NCBI GenBank assembly: GCA_045577075.1
Contig: JAZNHR010000032.1
Coordinates: 1-46,576, forward strand
Length of the DNA: 46,576 nt
Direction: 5' to 3'
From: SIG447 sp045577075
GTDB lineage: Bacteria > Bacillota > Clostridia > UMGS1883 > UMGS1540
The notes beneath the pieces are model-generated. The model was not told the origin of the DNA and made no database searches. It saw nothing but the letters and a program-made list of their open reading frames with translations. Shown piece by piece: positions 1 to 7,207 of the stretch. The translations under genes and the position numbers were made by a program. Each line of letters opens with the position of its first letter. Positions within the stretch are counted from its first letter, which is position 1.

Positions 1-300
1 AAGTGCAGATTTTTAGTTAAGAGGGCTTAATTTAAGAAAGGTATAACGTAGACACGAAAAATGAAGTAAAATACTGTCCGGTTTTAAAGCGGAGATAAAC
101 CTGCCTAAAAGAAGAGAGAGTAGTGAATATATAAGAAATAATAAATTGCTGTGCTATCATGCCACGTTTGTTTTATTTTCTATTCACTATTCTTTTTATT
201 TATTCTTTTATTTGTGGGGTGTGGCGCGACACCCCACGCCCCCGCGGGCGCGACTCGCTAAAAGGCTTTGCCTTTTACACGCTTTCCGCTAACATAAAAA
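1..300. other. Gene-free AT-rich stretch downstream of the first SLH gene
   Basis: I see no credible gene here. The left part is A+T-rich. At 214-237 there is a perfect 9-bp hairpin (arms GTGGGGTGT and ACACCCCAC) and at 260-276 a 7-bp hairpin (AAAAGGC, loop TTT, GCCTTTT). Neither has a clear T-tract. They may belong to a gene or RNA beyond the left edge. A possible reading frame at 159-470 has no ribosome site and runs into the SLH gene on the other strand, so it was not called. Confidence 0.5.
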
Positions 301-327
301 ACGACCTCCCAAAAGGGAGGTCGTTTT
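296..327 (-). terminator. Intrinsic terminator of the first SLH gene
   Basis: A perfect 10-bp stem (ACGACCTCCC / GGGAGGTCGT, loop AAAA) spans 301-324. It is followed on the minus strand by a run of six T and on the plus strand by four T. It lies about 40 bp after the SLH stop codon and should end that transcript; it could also work from the left. Confidence 0.85.
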
Positions 328-366
328 ATTATTCCGCTAAGTCCATACGGACTGGTTTGCAGAAAC

Positions 367-3087
367 TTATTCTGCCTCTACAACTGCCTGTGTGTAAACA
401 ACTACGTCTACAACAGCACCGTCATACATGCGAACGTATACCCAGTTTGCATCTGCGCCTTCTCTTGTAACGTTAGCCTTAATCTTACCTACAGAAGAAG
501 TCTTGATGATGTCGCTGTCAAGATTTACTTCGTATACGGTAATGTCGCCTACGAGAGAGAGGGAAAGAACTGTGCCTTCTTCGTCTACCAGAGCATTTTC
601 GCCCTTACCGTCTGCGGATAAGAATACGCGGTTGCCGTCCTTCTTGTATACAAAGCCGAATGCATCGTATGCTTCGCCGTCGGGAGCAACTTCTGTGTAT
701 CCGTCGCCGCCAATGCCTGTGCCAGCCTTAATGGTGTCAGCAGCAAGCTTGTTGCTCATGAGAACTTCGAGCTTGTTGATAACGCCGTCTGCATCAACGC
801 TGAAGATTACAACGTCGCCTGCGCCAATTTCATGGCCTTCGGGAGCGGTGATTTCACAGTCAGCGTAGAATGCGCCTTCTACTTCAGCACCGTTCTGATA
901 ACCATAGACCTTAGTCATTTCCTGATCATCTTCGTCAGTAGTTTCAGCAGTCTTTGTGATAACGAGGAGGTTGGTACCACCGAGGATGTCGGGGGTTGCA
1001 CCCTTTGTTACAACGATTGCAGGAACGTTTGTTTCTTCGTCCAGATCGTATGCGTCAATGGTGTATTCGGTACCTTCTGTGAAGAGGGAGGTGGCCTTTA
1101 CAAGCTTAATGTCTTCTTCATCATCGATTGCACCTTCAGGCAGGCTGAATACGAGGGTGTCATCTGTGAAGTATACAGCACCGATTCTCTGGTCAGCTGC
1201 TCTGTAGGACTTGCCGGATTCAGTAGTAGCTTCCGGAATCACAATCTGGCTTACATAGCCGTTCTTGTCAAGCTTGTACTGGAAGATAGCCGGAGTTACT
1301 TCTGTAACCTTTTTGTTTTCAGTTACGAACAGACCGTCAATACCAGCTTCGGTATCAGCTTCTGCTGCAAATACGGAGTTGCCGTTTACCTTTATAGCAG
1401 TTGTTAAAACTTCCCAGTTGCCTTCGCTTGTGAGAACCTTCATCTGAACTGCTGCACCGTTGATATCAGCAATTTCTGCTGCAGTGTAAAGGTAAGCATA
1501 GTTGCCAGATACCTTAGAAGCATCAACAAAAGCGATTTTGCCGTTTACGTCGAGGTAGAATGTACCTTCCTGACCTGCTGTTACCTTAACGAACTCGTCG
1601 TTAATGTAAGCTGCACGATACTTTTCGGTACCGATTGCGTATTCATTGTCTACCTTTTCGCCGTACTTTTTCAGCGCGGATACTTCTGTAACCTTGCCTT
1701 CTACCTTAGCATCAGAGATGTAGATCATCTTCAGGTTGCCGTTTTCGTATACAGTCAGAACATCGTCTTTCTTAACGTCAGCCAGTTCTGCAACTGTGCC
1801 GTCAGCCTTGAAGAACATGGTAAACTCTGTTTCATCTTCAACGTCGATGTCAGCACCAACAGCACCCTTGGTGTCAATCGTGAGATTGTCAAGGTCTACT
1901 GCAATAACCTGGTCAGTGTCAGTTTCCTGTGTGAGCAGTACGTATTCGTAAGCTTCGTCTCTGTCATTGTTGATAAGAGTCAGCGTACCGAAGTCTGCAT
2001 CGCCTGCATTTAAATTATCAAGGAATGTTTTAACGTCGCCTTTATCTGCTTTGCCGTTAAAGAAACGCTTTGCGCCAAGGATTTCAGCTTCTTTTTCGTC
2101 AGTAGATGTTGCTGTTTCAACATATTCGATAACGAGGGACGTTACGGTTTCATCTTCGCCTTCGGTCTCTGTAAGCAGGTCGCTAAACAGGCTCTCATCC
2201 AGAACGAGTTCGCTGTTAAAGGACTTCTTGGTGATACCCTTGATGATGTCATCGCCGGTTTCTTCGTCTTCAGCAACGTATGCTTCTACAGCATAGCCGA
2301 GTAAGCTGATTGCGTTGGTGTCGCCAACGAGGTAAGGTACGCCGTCAATCTTAACGAATGCATCGTCTTCCGGTGTGCCGCTTGTCAGAACTGTAGCGTC
2401 TACAATACCTTCAACCTTTTCAACCTTGAGGTAATCAGCCAGAAGTGTTTCGCCGTTGGGGCCAAACTCAGCTTCGCCAGTGTTGGAGTAACTTAACTGA
2501 CCATACATTTCAACTTCGAGAGCATTGTAAGCAGCGCGTGCTACTGCGGAACGGGGAGCTTCAGCACCAACCGTTACGGAAACGCCCTTGTTGATTTTTT
2601 CCTGGGAAGCTACCATCAGGTAACCGGAAGGATAGCCGCCGAGTGCTTCAGCCTGGGGCGTACGACCGAGAGCTGCAACGATCATCTTAATGATCTGTTC
2701 GTAGGTAACAGGGTTGGAAGGACCAAATGTACCATCGCCATAACCATTGATGATGCCACTCTGCTGTGCAAAGTTTACATAGCCTGCTGCCCAGTGGTCA
2801 GCGGGAACGTCTGTAAATGCAGTTGCGCCAGCAACAGCTGCTAAATCGCCCTGCGCCTTTAAGCGAACAACAATAGCTGCAGCTTCAGCTCTTGTGATGC
2901 TTGCATCCGGGTTAAAGTTGCCCTTTTCATCACCAATCATGATTTCAAGAGCGTTAAGGGTTTCTACTGCCTGTGCGTAGGAAGCGCTATCGTCAACATC
3001 CGGATACAGGGTGCCGGCGCTAACTGCTACGCTAAGCAGCATCGTAAGCATTGTTACGAGTGCCAGAACTTTTCTGAGATTTTTCAT
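367..3087 (-). CDS. SLH-domain surface protein, probable major S-layer protein (906 aa)
   Basis: This is a secreted cell-surface protein. Residues 1-24 form a signal peptide with a likely cut after SAG. Three SLH domains follow at about 28-75, 90-140 and 150-195. The first has the classic TRAE motif (65-68), while the equivalents in the second and third have drifted (TYEQ, PRSA). SLH domains anchor proteins to secondary wall polymers, often pyruvylated ones. The remaining 700 residues are acidic and beta-rich, with few Cys and no enzyme motif that I recognise, as expected for a lattice protein. AGGAGG at 3097-3102 sets the start. Tandem consensus promoters, a hairpin-bearing leader, its own terminator and very even codon use suggest strong expression. 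It could instead be an abundant SLH protein other than the lattice subunit. Confidence 0.93.
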   Translation of the reverse strand: MKNLRKVLALVTMLTMLLSVAVSAGTLYPDVDDSASYAQAVETLNALEIMIGDEKGNFNPDASITRAEAAAIVVRLKAQGDLAAVAGATAFTDVPADHWAAGYVNFAQQSGIINGYGDGTFGPSNPVTYEQIIKMIVAALGRTPQAEALGGYPSGYLMVASQEKINKGVSVTVGAEAPRSAVARAAYNALEVEMYGQLSYSNTGEAEFGPNGETLLADYLKVEKVEGIVDATVLTSGTPEDDAFVKIDGVPYLVGDTNAISLLGYAVEAYVAEDEETGDDIIKGITKKSFNSELVLDESLFSDLLTETEGEDETVTSLVIEYVETATSTDEKEAEILGAKRFFNGKADKGDVKTFLDNLNAGDADFGTLTLINNDRDEAYEYVLLTQETDTDQVIAVDLDNLTIDTKGAVGADIDVEDETEFTMFFKADGTVAELADVKKDDVLTVYENGNLKMIYISDAKVEGKVTEVSALKKYGEKVDNEYAIGTEKYRAAYINDEFVKVTAGQEGTFYLDVNGKIAFVDASKVSGNYAYLYTAAEIADINGAAVQMKVLTSEGNWEVLTTAIKVNGNSVFAAEADTEAGIDGLFVTENKKVTEVTPAIFQYKLDKNGYVSQIVIPEATTESGKSYRAADQRIGAVYFTDDTLVFSLPEGAIDDEEDIKLVKATSLFTEGTEYTIDAYDLDEETNVPAIVVTKGATPDILGGTNLLVITKTAETTDEDDQEMTKVYGYQNGAEVEGAFYADCEITAPEGHEIGAGDVVIFSVDADGVINKLEVLMSNKLAADTIKAGTGIGGDGYTEVAPDGEAYDAFGFVYKKDGNRVFLSADGKGENALVDEEGTVLSLSLVGDITVYEVNLDSDIIKTSSVGKIKANVTREGADANWVYVRMYDGAVVDVVVYTQAVVEAE

Positions 3088-3118
3088 GTCTCAATTCCTC
3101 CTAAAAAATTTTTTATTC

Positions 3119-3159
3119 TGAAAGAGATTTAGCGACTTGCACCCGCCGCATCTCTTTCA
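3119..3159 (-). promoter_or_regulatory. 5' leader stem-loop of the SLH mRNA
   Basis: A perfect 10-bp stem (TGAAAGAGAT at 3119-3128 and its complement at 3150-3159) lies in the roughly 110-nt leader, 16 nt upstream of the ribosome site. A second smaller hairpin sits at 3175-3194, near the expected 5' end. 5' stem-loops are known to stabilise some S-layer mRNAs, and that is the likely role here. There is no T-tract, so attenuation is less likely. Confidence 0.6.
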
Positions 3160-3206
3160 ACTGCGACTGTGCGTGGAAAATACGGAGTATTTCCCTTACA
3201 GGACTG

Positions 3207-3235
3207 ATTATAGCACCCTGTTTTACATTCGTCAA
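3207..3235 (-). promoter_or_regulatory. Sigma-A promoter P1 of the first SLH gene
   Basis: On the minus strand this reads TTGACG, a 17-bp spacer and a perfect TATAAT. The expected start near 3200 gives a leader of about 112 nt. A tandem hexamer box at 3250-3266 lies just upstream of the -35. Confidence 0.85.
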
Positions 3236-3249
3236 GCGATTTTCGAACT

Positions 3250-3266
3250 TGTAACACAAATGTAAA
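3250..3266 (+). promoter_or_regulatory. Direct-repeat box TGTAAC-N5-TGTAAA (WalR/PhoP-like)
   Basis: Two hexamers begin 11 bp apart and fit the WalR consensus TGTWAH-N5-TGTWAH without mismatch. The box is 15 bp upstream of the P1 -35 (centre about -58), where OmpR-family activators commonly bind, and downstream of P2. PhoP boxes have similar spacing, so the regulator is not settled. Confidence 0.55.
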
Positions 3267-3336
3267 GTTGCGTGAAAATCATTGTCACATAAGGGTCCCC
3301 CCCTGCCCGTATCCAAGGCAGACAATCCTAATTGTA

Positions 3337-3365
3337 ATTATATGATTTTTTTCGGGGTTTGTCAA
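3337..3365 (-). promoter_or_regulatory. Sigma-A promoter P2 of the first SLH gene
   Basis: On the minus strand this is a full consensus TTGACA, 17-bp spacer, TATAAT. It lies exactly 130 bp upstream of P1 in the same direction. Its start near 3330 would give a leader of about 240 nt that includes the hexamer box and P1. Confidence 0.8.
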
Positions 3366-3477
3366 GAAAATTTGTCAATTTTTTATCTAAAATGCTATCT
3401 GTTTCGTATATATCTCTGTATTTTTCCTTATTATATATATGCAATTGCTTTGCAAACCGTCTTTTCGCCCGAACCCC

Positions 3478-3506
3478 TTGACTTTCCCATCCTAATTTGC
3501 TATAAT
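3478..3506 (+). promoter_or_regulatory. Sigma-A promoter of the SDR-LarA operon
   Basis: TTGACT, 17-bp spacer, TATAAT. The expected start near 3513 leaves a short leader with AGGAGG at 3527-3532. Confidence 0.85.
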
Positions 3507-3540
3507 AAGGAAAATCAAACGTATTTAGGAGGCTATTACC

Positions 3541-4392
3541 ATGATGAAAACACCCCTTTCTATTGACCTTAAAGGCAAAGTTGCAGTTGTAACGGGTGCC
3601 GCAGGCATTTTATGCAGTATGTTTGCAGAAGCACTTGCCGCAAACGGTGCATCTGTAGCACTTCTTGACCTTAACGGCGAACGCGCCAAGGAAGTTGCCG
3701 CAAAAATCTGTGCAGAAGGCGGCAAGGCCATAGGCATTGAAACAAACGTTCTGCAGAAAGAAAGCATTGAGGCAGCACGTGAGGAAGTTCTCAAAGCCTT
3801 CGGCAAGTGCGATATTCTTTTAAACGGCGCCGGCGGTAACAACCCCAGAGGCACCACGGACAAGGAATATCTCTATCCCGAAGATGTAGATAACGAGGAA
3901 ATCAAAACCTTCTTTAACCTCGACCCCAAGGGCGTTGAGTTCGTATTTAACCTCAATTTCCTCGGCACGCTTCTTCCCACACAGGTGTTTGCAAAGGACA
4001 TGATTGAAAGAAACGCTATTATCGTAAACGTTTCCTCCATGAACGCCTTTAGCCCCTTAACGAAGATTCCGGCATACTCCGGCGCAAAAGCTGCTATCTC
4101 AAACTTTACCCAGTGGCTCGCCGTGCACTTCTCCAAAGTGGGCATCCGCGTAAATGCCATTGCACCGGGCTTCTTTGTAACAAACCAGAACCGCGCCCTT
4201 CTTTTAAATGAAGACGGCACGTACACCGACCGCTCCAAGAAGATTCTTTCCCAGACGCCTATGGACCGTTTCGGCGAAGCAGAAGAGCTCCTCGGCACAC
4301 TCTTGTGGCTGTGTGACAACGGCGCATCCGGCTTTGTAAACGGCGTAGTTGTTCCCGTTGACGGCGGCTTTGCAGCATACTCCGGCGTCTAA
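3541..4392 (+). CDS. SDR-family oxidoreductase, D-mannonate oxidoreductase type (283 aa)
   Basis: A classical NAD(P)-dependent short-chain dehydrogenase. The nucleotide loop is TGAAGIL at 18-24, where the usual GIG is altered as I recall for UxuB-like mannonate oxidoreductases. The catalytic set is S165/S166, Y179 and K183 in YSGAK. The end of the protein (TPMDRFG, GTLLWL, VVPVDGG, AYSG) also fits that group, which interconverts D-mannonate and D-fructuronate, but other sugar acids are possible. AGGAGG lies 8 bp before the ATG. A LarA-family gene follows after 22 bp, so the two should be co-transcribed and may act on the same 2-hydroxy acid. Confidence 0.9.
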   Translation: MMKTPLSIDLKGKVAVVTGAAGILCSMFAEALAANGASVALLDLNGERAKEVAAKICAEGGKAIGIETNVLQKESIEAAREEVLKAFGKCDILLNGAGGNNPRGTTDKEYLYPEDVDNEEIKTFFNLDPKGVEFVFNLNFLGTLLPTQVFAKDMIERNAIIVNVSSMNAFSPLTKIPAYSGAKAAISNFTQWLAVHFSKVGIRVNAIAPGFFVTNQNRALLLNEDGTYTDRSKKILSQTPMDRFGEAEELLGTLLWLCDNGASGFVNGVVVPVDGGFAAYSGV

Positions 4393-4414
4393 TATATAAT
4401 AAGGAGAAAACACC

Positions 4415-5665
4415 ATGATTTTCGAAAGTGAAAAGGGACTGTCCCAGGCAGAGCTTCGTACGGCACTGGAAAAGTCCATCGAAGGCAAGAGCCTGAAAAA
4501 AGTTTTGCTGATTCCCCCGGACTATACCCGTATGTACAGCGGCGCAGGGGACATTACCCGTATTTATTATGAAATTTTAAAGGACACGTGCGAAATTGAC
4601 ATTCTTCCCGCCCTCGGTACACACGTACCCATGACGGAGGAAGAATGGGTCGCCTTCTTTGGCCCGGACGTTCCCTTTGACAGAATGCTTGTGCATAACT
4701 GGAAGACGGACGTTGAAAAAATCGGCGAAGTGCCGGCAGAATTTGTTTCCGAGGTTTCGGAAGGTCTTGTGAATAACAAGATTGACGTAGAAGTCAATCG
4801 CCGTCTCCTTGACCCGTCCTACGATTTAATTATTTCTATCGGGCAGGTTGTGCCCCACGAGGTTGTGGGTATGGCAAACTACTCGAAGAATATTTTTGTC
4901 GGCTGTGGCGGTAACAGCATGATTAACAGCTCCCATATGCTCGGTGCTTTCTACGGCATGGAACGCATTATGGGTAAGGACTTTTCGCCTGTTCGCAAGG
5001 TCTTTGACTATGCACAGGAAAACTTCCTTTCCAATGTACCCCTTCTCTTTGTGCTGACTGTTACCACAAACGTTGGGGATGACGTTTATATCCACGGCCT
5101 TTACATCGGCTCCGAACGCGCCTATTTTGAAAAGGCGGTATCAAAAAGCCAGAATACAAACTTTACCTATGTGGACGCACCGCTTAAGAAGGTTGTTGTA
5201 TACCTTGACCCCAGAGAATTTAAGAGCACCTGGCTTGGAAATAAATCTGTTTACCGTACCCGTATGGCGATTGCCGACGGCGGCGAGCTGATTGTGCTGG
5301 CACCGGGGATTCGTATGTTCGGTGAGGACGAGGAAAACGACCGCCTGATTCGCAAGTACGGCTATGTAGGCAGAGAAAATGTTTTAAAGCTTGTTGACGA
5401 AAACCGTGATTTGCAGGAAAACCTGTCGGTTGCGGCGCACCTTATCCACGGCTCGAGCGACGGCCGCTTCTCCATTACCTACTGCACCGAGCAGGTGACA
5501 AAAGAAGAAGTACGCGGCGTTGCATTTAATTACATGCCCTATAAGGAAGCTGCGGCAAAGTATAATCCGGAAGTATTGCAGGACGGCTTTAACACCCTGC
5601 CCGACGGCGAGGAAATTTACTATATCAGTAACCCTGCCTTGGGACTTTGGGATGTAAGAAAATAA
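4415..5665 (+). CDS. LarA-family nickel-pincer 2-hydroxyacid racemase/epimerase homologue (416 aa)
   Basis: This belongs to the lactate-racemase LarA (DUF2088) family, which uses a nickel-pincer nucleotide cofactor bound to a lysine. The key residues are present with the spacing of Lactiplantibacillus LarA: D36-x-T-R39 (PPDYTR), H70 in GTH, H148, K158 and H174. H148-K158-H174 matches the known H174-K184-H200 spacing exactly. AGGAG precedes the ATG. Family members act on lactate, malate, phenyllactate or sugar acids. With a mannonate-type SDR beside it, C2 epimerisation of a sugar acid (for example gluconate/mannonate) is more likely than lactate racemisation; this is inference. The cofactor genes larB, larC and larE are not in the window. 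A strong terminator follows. Confidence 0.88.
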   Translation: MIFESEKGLSQAELRTALEKSIEGKSLKKVLLIPPDYTRMYSGAGDITRIYYEILKDTCEIDILPALGTHVPMTEEEWVAFFGPDVPFDRMLVHNWKTDVEKIGEVPAEFVSEVSEGLVNNKIDVEVNRRLLDPSYDLIISIGQVVPHEVVGMANYSKNIFVGCGGNSMINSSHMLGAFYGMERIMGKDFSPVRKVFDYAQENFLSNVPLLFVLTVTTNVGDDVYIHGLYIGSERAYFEKAVSKSQNTNFTYVDAPLKKVVVYLDPREFKSTWLGNKSVYRTRMAIADGGELIVLAPGIRMFGEDEENDRLIRKYGYVGRENVLKLVDENRDLQENLSVAAHLIHGSSDGRFSITYCTEQVTKEEVRGVAFNYMPYKEAAAKYNPEVLQDGFNTLPDGEEIYYISNPALGLWDVRK

Positions 5666-5675
5666 GACGAACGAT

Positions 5676-5709
5676 AAAAAAAGACCACTCTTATGAGTGG
5701 TCTTTTTTT
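5676..5709. terminator. Bidirectional intrinsic terminator after the LarA-family gene
   Basis: A 15-bp stem (AAAAAAAGACCACTC, loop TTAT, GAGTGGTCTTTTTTT) with A and T tails acts in either direction. On plus it ends the SDR-LarA operon; on minus it would end the tRNA-Ala/repeat transcript. Confidence 0.9.
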
Positions 5710-5713
5710 ATTG

Positions 5714-5869
5714 TGGTGGAGCAAATGCTTTAATATCCGAACTTTCTTCATTAGGACTTCCGGGGCCCCCGAAAAGCCATTGGCTTTTTGGGGAAAAGGA
5801 AGAGCAAGGAAGTGGACGGATGTTTTCGCCATACGGCGGAAACGGAGTCAAACGCACTTTGCTCTGACG
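5714..5869 (-). repeat. tRNA-trailing repeat, copy A
   Basis: A 156-bp element that starts directly after the CCA of tRNA-Ala and continues in the same direction. In that direction it holds an imperfect hairpin beginning AGAGCAAAG, a variable part, the conserved CTTCCTTGCTCTTCC, a strong hairpin (5766-5793, CCCC-AAAAAGCC / GGCTTTT-CGGGG) and a conserved tail that ends GCATTTGCTCCACCA. Long blocks are nearly identical in copy B (46094-46251) and in part in copy C (46338-46451). There is no convincing reading frame. Confidence 0.8.
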
Positions 5870-5945
5870 TGGTGGACCTGAAGGGGATCGAACCCTCGAC
5901 CTCTGCGTTGCGAACGCAGCGCTCTCCCAGCTGAGCTACAAGCCC
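5870..5945 (-). tRNA. tRNA-Ala (anticodon CGC)
   Basis: A complete cloverleaf read on the minus strand. The acceptor GGGCTTG pairs with CAGGTCC, the D arm has TAGCTCAGCTGGGAGAGC, and the anticodon stem CTGCG/CGCAG carries the loop TTCGCAA, giving anticodon CGC for codon GCG. The T arm has GGTTCGATCC and CCA is encoded. It has its own consensus promoter upstream. Confidence 0.95.
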
Positions 5946-5963
5946 GATTGCTTAACGGAATCC

Positions 5964-5992
5964 AGTATACCATAGGCCTTTAAATTTGTCAA
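5964..5992 (-). promoter_or_regulatory. Promoter of tRNA-Ala
   Basis: TTGACA, 17-bp spacer, TATACT on the minus strand, about 20 bp before the tRNA 5' end. The -10 and the bases around it (AGTATACCATAG on plus) recur upstream of tRNA-Glu at 46558. Confidence 0.85.
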
Positions 5993-6056
5993 GCACTTTT
6001 TAAATGGAAATGCCAAAAATTGCAGGTTTCTCAAACGCCGCATACAGCTAAATTCT

Positions 6057-7205
6057 TTAATTTTCTTCCTTCCGCCACACCATTTTATTTACAATCCCGG
6101 TATAGCTTTGGATGAGCTTTACCACCTTGACGGACACATTTTCGTCCGTGTACATTTCACACGGTTTCCCCATATCGCCGTTCTCCTGCATGGAAACGGC
6201 GGTATCCACGGCGCCGAGAACCTCGCGGGTGGTAATGCCGGCAAGAATAAAGTTGCCGCTATCCATCGCCTCGGGGCGCTCTGTCGAAGTACGGATGCAA
6301 ACGGCCGGGAAGGGATTGCCCACAGACAGGAAAAAGCTACTTTCCTCGGGGAGGGTGCCGCTGTCGCTTACCACGGCGAAGGCGTTCATCTGGAGATTGT
6401 TATAATCATGGAAGCCCAATGGCTCATGGCAAATCACGCGCTTATCAAAAACAAAGCCACGCTTTTCAATATATTTTTTGCTTCTCGGGTGGCAGGAGTA
6501 CAAAATGGGCATATCGTACTTTTCCGCCATGGCATTGACGGCGTGCATAAGGCTAAAGAAATTCTTCTCGGTGTCAATATTCTCTTCTCTATGTGCGGAG
6601 AGGAGAATATATTTTTTCTTTTCCAGACCCAGCCGCGATAAAATATCGCTCTTTTGAATTTTTTCTAAATTTGCATGGAGCACTTCCGCCATGGGCGAGC
6701 CGGTGACATATGTTCTCTCTCGCGGCACGCCTGCGGCGTTTAGATATCGGCGCGCGTGCTCGGAGTAGCAGAGATTTACGTCTGCCGTCACGTCCACGAT
6801 GCGGCGGTTTGTTTCCTCGGGGAGACATTCGTCAAAGCAGCGGTTGCCGGCTTCCATATGGAAAATGGGGATATGCAGTCTTTTCGCGCCGATGACGGAA
6901 AGGCAGGAATTGGTGTCACCCAAAACGAGCAGGGCATCGGGGCGAAGAGACGCCATCAGGTCATAGGATTTAGCGATAATGTTCCCAATGGTTTCGCCTA
7001 AAGACTTACCTACCGCGTCGAGATAATAGTCGGGTGCGCGGAGGCCTAAATCCTCGAAGAATACCTGATTTAGCGTATAGTCATAGTTTTGCCCCGTGTG
7101 CACCAGAATCTGGTCAAAATATGTATCGCATGCCTTTATGGTGGCAGAAAGACGGATGATTTCCGGTCTTGTACCGATAATGGTCATAAGCTTTAGCTTG
7201 GTCAT
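6057..7205 (-). CDS. capG: CapG/FnlC: UDP-N-acetylglucosamine 2-epimerase family (382 aa)
   Basis: A UDP-HexNAc 2-epimerase of the WecB fold. It has GTRPE at 11-15, HTGQNYD, LSAHREEN and a DSGT-PEE loop. With CapE and CapF just upstream in the operon it should act last, epimerising C2 to give UDP-N-acetyl-L-fucosamine. An ATG at 7211 overlaps the capF stop but lies 1 bp from AGGAGG; the ATG at 7205 has the proper 7-bp gap and is preferred. It is the last gene of the operon. I see no terminator in the 111 bp before tRNA-Ala, which reads the same way. Confidence 0.92.
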   Translation of the reverse strand: MTKLKLMTIIGTRPEIIRLSATIKACDTYFDQILVHTGQNYDYTLNQVFFEDLGLRAPDYYLDAVGKSLGETIGNIIAKSYDLMASLRPDALLVLGDTNSCLSVIGAKRLHIPIFHMEAGNRCFDECLPEETNRRIVDVTADVNLCYSEHARRYLNAAGVPRERTYVTGSPMAEVLHANLEKIQKSDILSRLGLEKKKYILLSAHREENIDTEKNFFSLMHAVNAMAEKYDMPILYSCHPRSKKYIEKRGFVFDKRVICHEPLGFHDYNNLQMNAFAVVSDSGTLPEESSFFLSVGNPFPAVCIRTSTERPEAMDSGNFILAGITTREVLGAVDTAVSMQENGDMGKPCEMYTDENVSVKVVKLIQSYTGIVNKMVWRKEEN

Positions 7206-7207
7206 TT

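Noticed and set aside
159..470. 103-codon open frame on plus at the left edge
   Set aside because: It spans a terminator and runs antisense into the SLH gene; no ribosome site.
832..1407. Long plus-strand frames opposite the SLH gene
   Set aside because: They are antisense shadows; composition is Cys/Phe/Val-rich because of the strongly biased codons of the real gene.
3113..3325. 70-codon open frame on minus between the first SLH gene and the SDR gene
   Set aside because: It overlaps promoter P1, the hexamer box and the leader stem-loop, has no ribosome site, and its product is not protein-like.
5870..6060. Integration (att) site at tRNA-Ala beside the polysaccharide operon
   Set aside because: No integrase and no duplicated tRNA 3' end were found on the far side of the operon; the repeats trail several different tRNAs.
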